Shown piece after piece: positions 29,801-40,692 of a stretch of 64,000 nt of DNA. Both the position numbers and the translations under genes were made by a program. Where the stretch lies: the NCBI GenBank assembly GCA_030248215.1, contig JASANG010002792.1:558001-622000 (forward strand), in the 5' to 3' direction. The notes under the pieces were generated by a model. The model made no database searches. It was not told where the DNA came from and saw nothing but the letters and a program-made list of their open reading frames with translations. Within the stretch, counting starts at the first letter, position 1, and every line of letters begins with the position of its first letter. This DNA is from Enoplolaimus lenunculus (Eukaryota > Nematoda > Enoplea > Enoplida > Thoracostomopsidae).

Positions 29801-32800
29801 ATGTTAAGGATATGGGCATCCCAGTAGAAAATGGGTAGACTGTTGGACTTGGAGCTTAAGTAGGTTTTGGTTTCGGTATAGGCCTAGCTTATCTTAAGTC
29901 TTAGAGGCTCATGTTATCATAGGCAACAAGTAGGTTTTGGTTTCCGTCTAGGCCTAGCTAATCTTAAGGCTTAGAGACTCAGATTATCGTAGCGACATGG
30001 ACAAATAATTGATTAATTTTAGATGACATTTTTGTTTACCAACTTTCCTGATCGCCAAACTGTTCTTGCGAGGCTGACAACATTCTTAGGCGCGTTGCCA
30101 AATAATCAACTGACGCCAAATGAAACTCTTGGCATTCCGTCGTCAAATGAATATTCCAATATTGGCCAAAATGAAATAGAAGACGGTGCAAGAGCTGCGT
30201 TTGTAACGCGAAAACGAAGATCCACCACCGTAACCAGCGAAAGTCTCAGTTTTGATGAGGATAACAGTGAACCAAGTAATATTTACGTCAGGGTGCGCGC
30301 GGAATTACAATTTACCGGAACCTGAATTTTAAAAAATTTCCCGAAACGGAACCGGAACCGCAAAATGAAAAATACATACCACCGAAAAATTCATTTTAAT
30401 TTTGTTTTTTGCCATATTATTGGTGAAATAACCTTTAGCACGAGATAGGTGTTCACTTTATCTGCAGTTATCTGCTGTATTTTGGATTTTCATATAATCC
30501 ACGGAAGCGCAATCTACCTTCGACGGTTTATTTTCGGCCATTGGCTAACCGGAATTTGAAAAAATTACCGGAAACTTAACCGGGACCGGAAAATGAAAAA
30601 TACAAGTTACTGAAAAATTCCTTTTAAATTTATTTTTCCAATATTATTGGTGAAATAGCCCTAATTGGAGATAGGTATTCACTTTATCTGCTGTATTTTA
30701 GATTTTCGTAATCCACGAAAGCGAAATCTACCTTCGACGGTATATTTTCAGCGATTGTCCAGGTTTATATACTATACGATTAAAATCTATTTAATTTTTA
30801 TCGTCAATTTTAGTAAAATATTTTAATTTCCACCGACCAAAATTTAGTACCAAAATTGTTAATTCCGGTAAAAAATTACCGGAACCGGTATGTCAAAAAT
30901 TGCCGGAACCGGAATTCCGGTTGCACCATGATTTGCGTGTACTAGTATTCTTCAGTTATTCCTAATGCTCTTAAAAACATTCGTAACTTGGCTTGTAGGG
31001 CTAAAATGTGGTTGGTTTCATAGCTGTTATATATCATGGTGTATGGAATTGATTGTGCGCTATTAATGCTTAGCGTAGGGTTCGTCGGCTGAACGAACAG
31101 TACTGACTTTCTGTTCGAGTAATTAGTTTTAAATTAATATAGCTGAAAGCTTGCAAGTCTAAATGAGGTTGGTTTCGTAGCTGTTTTATATTAGATTGAT
31201 TGGAATTGTTTCCGAGTAGGAGCTATTAGTATTTGCCTGAATGGCTGTCTGAACTAAACGAACTGTACTGGCGTCCTGTTTTAGTAATCAATTAAAATAA
31301 TGAAACAGTTTACTTTATTTCAGTTGAACTGCAACCAGCGCTTACCTTAACATTCGGAAACCCTTGCTTGTACACTGAACAACAGAAACAACGTTTAGAC
31401 TCTGCATATGCTAAATGGATCAAGCATATGTCGCCAACTGAATTTGGCAGGTTGGGATTGAATAGGAATAATAAATGTTTTTATCAAAACGCGACCGGAT
31501 ACCAAAATTTGGCGGTACCAAATGTTTAATAGTGTATTTTTGCAAAAACTTACTTGATAACACTAAATTAACATTACATTTCTAAATATTACAATTTTGC
31601 TTCTAAAATGGATTTAATTATATGAACTGTGTTTCTAGGGTCGTTAAAAAGTTTACTGTAGAGTTATGTTACACTTTTGAGCCATACAAATCTGGTAACA
31701 CTGAATGCCGGGTTGGGTTATCGGCTTTGCCCTGGAGTTAAATATCTGGCAACACCGTTTTTATAGCAATGTACTTAGAGCTTTTGTACTGTTTCGTACG
31801 TCATATAGTTACCATTTTTTCTTAATCACATATGTTTTCTTTGATAATCAGTTTTAAAACTAAAACAATGTAAGTTGAAAATTTCAAAAGCTTTTTGCCA
31901 AATTAAACTTTCTCAAGTTATAACTCTGTGTTAACTACCAAGTTCTCGAATTTTAAGGGGCGTATGCATGTATCGAACATACGAACTTCAACAGTTAATT
32001 CTCAATGGAATACCTGGCGAACTGCGTGGCGAAATTTGGATGATTACATCTGGGGCAGTAAATGAGGTTGGTTATAATTGGTTAAATCAACATGCAACAC
32101 TGCAGGGTATGTGCGGTCGGCACCTGAACCGAATATATTGGGTTTAGCTATATTAGCAACTTTAGCCCTTTATCTGGAATTTGATTTTTAGTTCATTGCA
32201 ATATATTGTACCAAAAGTGAAGAAATTTTCACACAATTTTTCACGCACCTCAAAATTTGAAAAACAATTTATGAAGTGAAGTCTAGTCTGCGTTAGTTAT
32301 TGAGCTATTTTTATGATTTCAGATGGCTGCGAATCCAGTGTACTATTCAATGCTGGTATCTCGCACTAAGGGTAAATATAATATGACAGTTGAAGAAATT
32401 GAACGCGATTTGCACAGGTGATTTAGTGGCATGTAATTAACGTTTTTACATTGTTCAGTACTCGAAATGTTTCACTCTAATACTTATGTAGTACTAGAAT
32501 TTACAGTGGAAAAGTGTTTGCTATGTCGTGGTTATGCATTGTTTCAAGACGATTTTATGGTAGTTAGTAGTTGGAAATGCAAACGATATTTTTAAAGAAC
32601 GAGCATGTGCAGTCAATAATTGTCAACAATTAGACATATGGCACCCATTTCAAATGTGACAGGGTATCCTGTTCGAGATTGACAGTTGGTAAACCCATAT
32701 GACTCTGTTTTTGAAATTAAACGTGTACCGGCTGTCATACGTGAACAGTCATCGAGATATTTATATTGCGTTGCGATAGCGTTTGATGCATTCAGTTTTC

Positions 32801-35800
32801 ACTATTTTGTGTTAATATATAGTGTGATAATTGTTATTTTCTGCAAAGAAATCTGAATATACTCTGCAATCAATAGTGCTGTATAGTTGTAATACATGTT
32901 AGTACGATCGTACAATCGAACAAATTACTCGGTGGAAGCCGGTTATAATGAAGTATATTTTACAGATCATTACCGGAACATCCTGCATTCCAGTCTGAAG
33001 TTGGCATAGCTGCGCTTCGACGTGTTTTGACTGCGTACGCGTTCAGAAATCCGAACATAGGTCGGTTTTGCAGTGGTTTCTAATGAGGCTCAACTAATAG
33101 TATACAAAAACTATGCATTGTCATTTGCCGGTGTACAAGCGTAGATGCGGCAGTGTGTTAGTGACCGAAACTGTGTCTGTTACCACGAATTTTGCTTCGT
33201 AGGTAGCAAACCAAATTCTGAAGAAAAATTTGCTATGTCATGCTATAGTATTGTTGCTAGTGAAATATCTCCTGATTACAGTGTTACATGTTTAACTTAT
33301 TAATAGCGTTAACATTCAGACTTGATGAACATAAAGTAGGGTTACAAACTACGTACGACTGTTGTAGGATATTGCCAAGCGATGAATATTGTTGCTTCTG
33401 TGTTACTTTTGTACGCAAACGAAGAAGAGGCTTTTTGGTTGCTCGTAGCAATATGTGAACGACTGCTGCCTGATTATTACAATACAAAGGTTGTGGGAGC
33501 TCTAATTGACCAAGGTTAGACAGAAATTTGAAAACTTATGATCTGGGTATAAAAACATGTGCTGTATCGAAATGTTAATCTAGCATACGCTGTTTGAGTA
33601 GTCATGAATAGCAACAGCAATTTAGGCATGGAACCACAAAGTAAAGGTTGGTGAGTAACAGTTTAACGATACGCGATGCATTTTGCCATAACTTATCTAG
33701 TTGTACGTAACTGAGCAGCGACAGCAGACGATTTATTGTCATAGCTCTATAATTTCGCAACGACATTTATTTTTTGTTTAACAGGCGTATTCGGAGATTT
33801 AGTTGCGGAACACATTCCAGAATTGCATCAGAAACTGGTTGATCTGGGAATCTTGAACATGATATCGTTATCATGGTTTTTAACCATTTATTTGAGGTAA
33901 ATACGTATTAATTTGAGGTCATTGTTTTATATAGTTTTATTCCAAAACATAAGCTGCGATTAGGATGCAACCGGAGTTACAATTTACCGGAACCGGAATT
34001 TGAAAAAATTGCCGGAACCGGAAAATGGATAATACATCTCACCGAAAAAGTCATTTTAATTTTGTTTTTTCCAACATTATTAGTGAAATAACCCTAGTTC
34101 GAGATAGGTTCACTTTATCTGCTGTATTTTAGATTTTCATAGTCCATGGAATCGAAATGTTCCTTCGATGGTATATTTTCTGCGAAGGTCAAGGTTTATA
34201 TGTATACTATGCGAATGAAATCTAAATTTTTATCGTCATTTTTAGTAAAGTATCTTAATTTCCGCCTACCAAATTTTAATACCGGAATTTTTAGTTCCAG
34301 TAAAAAATTTACCGGAACCGGAAGGTGAAAAAAGACGGAACAGGAACCGGAATTCCGGTTGTACCTAGCTGCAAGACAACTAGTTAAGAAAACAGGTTAA
34401 CGGTGAGCGCGGCACAATTTGTCGATCGACATAGCAAGTTAAAAAATTTTGGTTAACAATTGTTGTGCGTGCCATGAGGACGCCGAACAGCATTAAAATA
34501 ATCAAAAAGTGTTCTGCCACCCTAACTCGAAAAATCGGCATTTCAGTTGTGTGCAGATCGAAACCTTATATAACAGTTTCAGACTTATGATGTTTTTATT
34601 TCTGTGAAAAAGTATTATTGTTTCAGTGCTATTTCCTTCGAGTGTGCTGTTAACATAATTGACTGCTTTTTCTACGATGGAGTAAAGGTATGGGTTCAGT
34701 CTAACATGATTTTTCTGGTTTCAAATTATATGCAATTGATAATCTTCCAATGGTCTGTACTACGTAGGGCAGGTGCAATTTGCCTTAGTGGTGTAGTGTG
34801 GTAGGATATCTCACGTGCACGAAAGTTGTCCAGGTTTGATCCCTGAGTGGTATAGTGTATCCTCGCTAATTGCAGACCACCATATTGCGCTGCACACATT
34901 TGCTACATATCTGTTTGACACTCGCACATGAAAGCAATACAACAAGCTATATAGGAGTAATTACGTCAAAATTATTTAATTAAAATTTTTAGAGCTTATT
35001 TTCAAATATTGTTCATGTATTTATACTAATTTTATGAGGTTTTAGCTTATGTTTCAAGTGGCATTGCAAATCTTGTACGATAATTCCTCCGCATTGATGG
35101 CATGTCGAGAAGATGGTGAATCACTGCTTCTATTGAGCAGATATCTGGCCAAAATTTACACGACTGACTCTGAGCTGCATCCTGAAATCAAGAGGCCGTT
35201 TGATCATGTATTTATGAATTCTGATCCAGAAGGACTTTTACCCACACCAATTGATGAAAGGGTCAGTTTTTATATCGATAAGTTGTAGTGCAACTGCTTT
35301 TTTAGAACCTTGTCGCTAAATTCGCGTGACTAGGTATGCTTGTAGGAGACATGGGTTTTCGGCAACAGAAAATATGAATTTAAAACTACGTCAGTTGTAT
35401 ATTTTCTAACTAACCATATACCAGTACGTATAAGCAAGACTGGGTGATATTTATCAAAATTGTGCAACTTCATGCACTGTGCATAGTACGAAATGTACCA
35501 GCTCGCGCTGCATTTCCGCCATATTCCCCTTATCTGACGTGCAGTCGATATCACATGCAATACCTCTAACTTGAACTATACGCGGAGCATTTTTTTGTGC
35601 CGTATACGTACAATGTCATGGTTAGCACAAGTTGTACCTACAATAAATAAAGGGGTAGGACAAAAACGCATTGTGCGCTGTGTACAATCTTTTGTATGCA
35701 GAATGCACCCGGTTGCACACTCTTGTAAAAAGAGTCATTATTTCCTTTTGCTATTAGTGATCAATATAACTAACTATGCTATATGCGGCTAACTTGCTTA

Positions 35801-38800
35801 TGTGTAGGTAAAATGGACTTTGCCTGTAGATAAGTTTGCTGCAGTTTAACTAGCAATAGTTATTTCTATTGTAGGCTTACTGTGAAAATTGTAATGGAAC
35901 ATTTGAGCTTTTCCGTGTGCTGTTTATGTAGAACTTAGTTAGGTTGATATCACTTCCCGTCGCACAAAACTTCAAATAAACAGCGGCATAACATACTTCG
36001 GATTTTATAACTTAAAGAGAATTTTGGTGTTATGAGGATCAGGGTTGTAGTACATAATTCAAGTTGAACCTTTAAGTAAGCATTAAGATGTCTTGTGTCT
36101 ATGCCTGCGGTTAAATTGTGTTTAGGCCACTAGCTGTCGGGTGAATATAAGAGATCTGATCAACAATAGTTATGCCAATTTCGGAAATTGTGATAGCGAA
36201 GGTATTGAAAAATTGAGATTACGTCACCGACTCAAGGTTGTTCAGGTTGGTTACCTGTCATACATTACTGTTTTGTTTATATATAAAGTGGTTCATCAAA
36301 GCTATCTGCTGCTATACGCCCAGCTAAAGTTTATAGGTTTAAATTTGGGTCAAATATTAAGCGCGAAACATATATTATTTTAGTCTAGAAATGTGCTTGT
36401 TTTCAGAGCCTTGAAGACAACCAAATGAAAAGTATAATAAAAAGTGTTGGGCCTGAATGTATGTTTACAACGGAAGAACTCCAAATTTTATACGGGTTGG
36501 TCAAGGTAAGACGTTTAGGATTATGTTCAGAATATTTTCGAGGACTGCATTTTTCGTTGGTAATGGCTTGCTTTCCTAAAAATTCTTGGTAAGGGCCAAC
36601 TTTTACAAGAATATCGACATCCGGCTGTGGTGTTCTAGTTGGCGCACGAAGTTGTTTTCAGGAAGAACACTTGCTGTCTTGGCAAAGTCGCCTTGCGCTC
36701 CAGTCGGGGAACCGTGAAAGTCTACTTGAGCGCCCTGCCAATGATCCATGTCTACAAACTCAATATCGTCTCGACTATGATCTGTTTGCTGTTTTACTCA
36801 GCCATTTATCTCCATGGGGCCGAGGACCGCATTCAGAGAGTGTTGCGCTCCGAACGTTTCGGGTTAGTTTCTCACTTGGCATTAGGTTTTGATAAAATAG
36901 TGGCCATTGTTTGTATTTGAAAATGTTTTACACGCTTAAATGGAACCATAGAGTTGTGTTACGTTTCCTAAACGTATGCGTAAAGATTATTTATAGCTAG
37001 GTTGGCAAGCTTTATTTCAGGAATTAGTTATGTGAAAATTTTGGTGTATGCGTGCTTGTTTTTTGTGTTTAATTTTTTCAATTTTTAGCTTTATGACACA
37101 AATAACACTGGCATATTAACATTTCGAGATCTGGTGATTGTTTTAAGTTTAATGTGCAGAGCTGATTTAACTGATCGACTAAAACTATTGTATCAATTGC
37201 ATTTGCCTCCGGCGCTTCTACCAACTGATATCGAAGACGAATATTGTGGTAAGTAGTCAAGTTAATTTTAATGACTGCAGTTAAAATATTTTTAGTTGTG
37301 GTTTTTTGCAAGAATTGTTTTTCATAATTTTGAGTTATTTTCAATGTTACATTTCTTGCAACTTAGAGTTCATTATTTCGTTAAACGTGTTTGTACGGCT
37401 CTACTTTACAGAAAACATATCAATGTGGAGCTCTCATAAAAGCCCTGACAGTTGTGAAATGATTGAATTTTTATTCACCCTTGACTTGATACAAAATGTT
37501 AGTTTTATCTGGTATAAAAAATGTGTCATTTCATCGTATTAGATTTGTCATTATTATCGGTAATTTATTTCCTTTTGGAAGCTACGATTATTTTGGTCGT
37601 CTAAAAAGAAAAGATACTAACGTGAAACAATACTTTATTTTTCCGCAGACGACACCGAAGTTGCTCGTGAAATATCCGAGGACTACGGTGTGACACCGCG
37701 CTCATCCCCATCACGCTATCCGTCGAAGCCTGTCAGTTTATTACCAGCACCGACAACTGGTTCACAAGTTGCGTTACTCTCTGGCATGCCAGGCAGCAAC
37801 AGGACAGTGCCAAAGTCAGTTCAACATCAGTCGAATATTTCTGAAACATCTTTGTCGCCGTTGAATTCACTTCACGACTCGAGCTCCTCGGACAGTTTAG
37901 TACCTATCGCTGGTTCGGTAAGCAATCCAAACGCTTCTTCTCAATCCATGACAACTGGGCCACAGATTGAAAGTCCTGTTAAATCGGCAACTGGATCAGT
38001 ACATACGCTGGAAGAACCTACTGATAGCGAAACGACAGCGCCGTCCGGTAATTGTTTTCATACTGCATTGTTTTTAGTAACAAACGGTTTGGCAAACCTA
38101 ACTCGTTTTTATGATTGTAATTTTTGTTTAATCATCATGGATGGGTTTTTTGCAGCTGTAGTTTGCGCATGCTTTGCAATTTGTTTATTGATCGAATACT
38201 GTTCAAACACGAATTAAGGTTAGTGCTTCTGGAAACTGATGAGGTTATAGATATAACTGCAGTAGTAGAACAATTGAGTGCAATTTCATCGTTGAATGTA
38301 AAGCATTGCAGCTGGAGTGTTGTTTCGCTTTTGTTGCGTGCCGGTATGAGCTTAATGTGCTAAAACATAATTTGGCTAAATGTGTTTTCCGAATTTATTT
38401 TTTAAAGTGCCGGAGGTTCTTTCACATGAAATAATTTTATAGATTCCTTTTCGCTGCTGGAAGAAACTACTCGTGAAAAGTTAAATAAGGTACAAAAAGA
38501 GAGCAAAATGTTGCCTGAAGATCGAAGTAGTCTGAAGTCGCTACCTACTATGAATCAGGTATGATAATGTTGTGCCGTTTTTGTCGATACAATAATACAT
38601 ACTGAAAGCTATTTTTTCTTTTTCACAACACCACTAACATTCACTTACTAATTAAATTTGATACCACTGAGCCCCCTTTAAAATATAGTCTAATTCAATG
38701 CGTGCCGAAATGCGTTTGCAGACAAATTGCTAACGATAAACATAAGTGACGTAATCTTTGTATAATTAACCCTTTCGTTTATAGACTCAATTTATCCAGC

Positions 38801-39786
38801 TATGGAAAACGATGTACGAAATGTTTATTGATAACCCGAAAGAAAATGAACTGTACCATTCTTTAGCAACAGTTGGTACGTTCTAGCCGAGTGTGGTATT
38901 GATGGGTTTTCTGGGCATACAGTTTTATATTCGTCTAGCAGCAGTAATGGCAAAAACAACTTAAATATTTTGTCACAGCATATTTTGTGAGTTATTAACA
39001 CTCTCTTCAAAATCACTGAATTAATATTATTGATTTATGATCGATATTATACGCTTTACAGGGACCCTGTTACTACAAATGGGTGAACTACGGAAACGAC
39101 TAGCACATCAACGTGAACGCAGACTCAGAGCGGAAATTCAGGAAGCTATGAAGGAAGCTTCCGCCGGCCGTGGTGGCTGTAGAGAAAACGTTTCCTCGGA
39201 TAATAAAAACTTTGCTCAAAGCGATGGACAAGCGCCTGGTGCGGACGAAGCAACGCAAAAGAATATAGATTCCGAACGATGTTTGAAGATAAACACTGAC
39301 ACGAATAATAACAGTAATTCTGATAAAAATATCTCGAATAAAATTACCGGATCATCTGTGTCAAATGAGGGAACAGAGGAGGAAATCGCTCTGTGCAATA
39401 ACGGTTCAAATAAGGTGAAAGATATTGCACTTTTAGATGGCAAGAATTCTGACGAGAAGACCAAATTGTCGTCCGACGCAGAAAAGATTGAGGCGAGGTT
39501 GCTGCAACATCAATTAGACCAAACAATGACGACAACAATTACGCCAACTGTACAGTCCCAGTCGCCAAATAGTAACAGCTCAAATATTTCGTCATCGGAC
39601 AGTAGCGCTGAAAATTATTGGGTGATAACATTCGAACAAATTTTAGCTTCAATTCTTACCGAACCGATTTTGGTGGAATTTTTCGAGACTAAACACAACA
39701 TTGCAGAAGCGGTGGATTCGTTCAAAACAAACCGATTTCGACGATCAGAAAGTTTCATAGTCGCGCAACAGCCACTTCAATGTTGA
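23808..39786 (+). CDS. TBC1D9: TBC1D8/9-family Rab GTPase-activating protein
   Basis: A GRAM- and TBC-domain protein predicted to stimulate GTP hydrolysis by Rab GTPases on membranes. All 28 exons join in phase into 1414 aa: 23808-23851, 24055-24218, 25907-25984, 26210-26299, 26431-26511, 27209-27342, 27860-28005, 28263-28316, 28662-28739, 28931-29063, 29595-29711, 30023-30275, 31324-31450, 31958-32066, 32323-32417, 32966-33060, 33368-33514, 33785-33896, 34627-34687, 35046-35261, 36126-36245, 36407-36505, 36662-36862, 37089-37248, 37649-38047, 38443-38558, 38785-38875, 39062-39786. Start [15 protein letters not shown] matches the family N-terminus. GRAM domains lie near 150-240 and 300-390. 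The TBC domain keeps both catalytic fingers, IERDLHR (Arg568) and YCQ (601-603). An EF-hand-like loop starts at Asp921. Long Ser/Thr- and Asn-rich linkers precede a conserved C-terminal [18 protein letters not shown]1D8 cannot be excluded. Confidence 0.95.
24360..25780 (+). repeat. Cluster of diverged repeats in TBC intron 2
   Basis: Two copies of a unit with CTCGGAGT..., a GTCCGTCCGTC-type patch and CAGGAACCGCTGAAC (about 24390-24620 and 25160-25380) are mixed with several copies of GGTTACTGAA...GAATAAATTG...AGCTAATTTGC (about 25060, 25435, 25615). Between them, 24660-25040 holds a diverged CCGGTTCCGGTTGCA segment of the CAGGGTGCAACC family. No coding frame. Confidence 0.5.
26564..26979. mobile_element. 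Non-autonomous hAT-like element, TAGGGATGT ends
   Basis: 416 bp from TAGGGATGTACCTATACC to TTAATTGACACATCCCTA, with CCGATACCGATACCGAT and CCGATGCCGATTC runs inside both arms. Similar in plan to the CAGGGATG element at 20548. Target duplication is not clear. It lies in TBC intron 5. Confidence 0.6.
30289..30930 (+). mobile_element. hAT-type MITE, copy 5 (composite)
   Basis: 642 bp, 13 bp after the donor of TBC exon 12. The flanks ATTTACGT and ATTTGCGT match at 7 of 8. Inside, the CCGGAATTTGAAAAAATTAC arm and the CTTTATCTGCTG block occur twice (about 30310-30540 and 30545-30930), so one copy is joined to or nested in another between a single pair of flanks. Confidence 0.82.
33961..34367 (+). 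mobile_element. hAT-type MITE, copy 6
   Basis: 407 bp in TBC intron 18, with TAGGATGCAACCGGAG at the left and CCGGAATTCCGGTTGTACC at the right. The flanks GCTGCGAT and GCTGCAAG share five leading bases, consistent with an older insertion. Confidence 0.78.
34785..34860 (+). other. tRNA-like module (weak)
   Basis: TAGTGGTGTAGTGTGGTAGG resembles a tRNA D-arm/A-box and is followed by a B-box-like GGTTTGATCCC. Stem pairing is poor. It lies in TBC intron 19. Confidence 0.3.
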
Positions 39787-39874
39787 TTACCAATCACGTT
39801 ATTGGACCACTGAAGAATTGAATTGAATATGTCAATAATCGAAATTTGTAAAATAGAATTTGAAATTAGAAAAA

Positions 39875-39880
39875 AATAAA
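39875..39880 (+). terminator. Poly(A) signal of the TBC gene
   Basis: AATAAA lies 89 bp after the TBC stop codon in an A-rich 3' region, a normal spacing for a metazoan polyadenylation signal. Confidence 0.65.
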
Positions 39881-40197
39881 ATCATTGCTGTATTTTATTG
39901 CACCTGTTTTGTTTCTGTCAATGATTAAAAACATTTATTGTTATATATTTTGGGTCATTATGAAGTAGAAACTCTTAAGGAAACATTCGTTTATATAAAA
40001 AGTTTAATTGTTCTGGCAAAAAGGTAGAATTTTGCTGGTATTTTTAATCTGCAGCTTCACCTTGGTTGTTAATTTGCAGTTACGGAAATACTCAGTTGTA
40101 CCAAATAAGTTACGAAACAACGTTAAATTAATTACATGCATATACACATTTAGGAGTCTTAACCCTTTCTCACATGAATATTTGCAATTTCGCATTA

Positions 40198-40603
40198 GAT
40201 GTAATTTCAAGGTGAGATTCGAACCCCAGCTACGGGGGTAACCCCCCCGGGGCCTTATTTCCATTAATTAAAAATCCCCCTTCTAAAAATCCCTCCCCCC
40301 CCTCCCCCTTTTTCAAATTTTAAAAATATATTATATTTTACACACAAAAATAATAAAGAAATAAAAACAGAAAATAAGAAAAAACAAAAAATTTTTCTTA
40401 CATATAAATAAAACAAACACACTTTAATAACCTCTCTACATCTAGACCTTACAAAAACAAAACTACAATAAAAATATATAATATACAACAAAAACCCAAA
40501 AAAATAAACACCATAACAACAAACAAAAATTATAAATTAAAACATTAATAAAAAAATAAATTAAATTATTAAAAATAATCTATATAATAAAATAAAAATA
40601 CAA

Positions 40604-40635
<32 letters not shown>

Positions 40636-40680
40636 AAAAACACAAAACCCCTCACCCTCTTCAGGCATTAATATTTACTT
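40198..40680. repeat. A-rich low-complexity block with C/G homopolymers
   Basis: It opens with a tRNA B-box-like GGTTCGAATCTCACC on the minus strand (about 40206-40220) and C/G homopolymers. It then becomes almost only A, with some T and C, until just before LINE ORF1. It may include the LINE 5' region or be poorly corrected sequence. No gene. Confidence 0.6.
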
Positions 40681-40692
40681 TTATATTAAATA

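Noticed and set aside
38048-38363. Open frames after TBC exon 25, considered as added exons
   Set aside because: Splicing 38047 directly to 38443 keeps phase and family length. The extra block would bring a stop and has no family match.
39216-39538. Minus-strand frames opposite the last TBC exon
   Set aside because: Shadows of the Asn/Ser-rich coding strand, whose frame is fixed by the conserved C-terminal [13 protein letters not shown].
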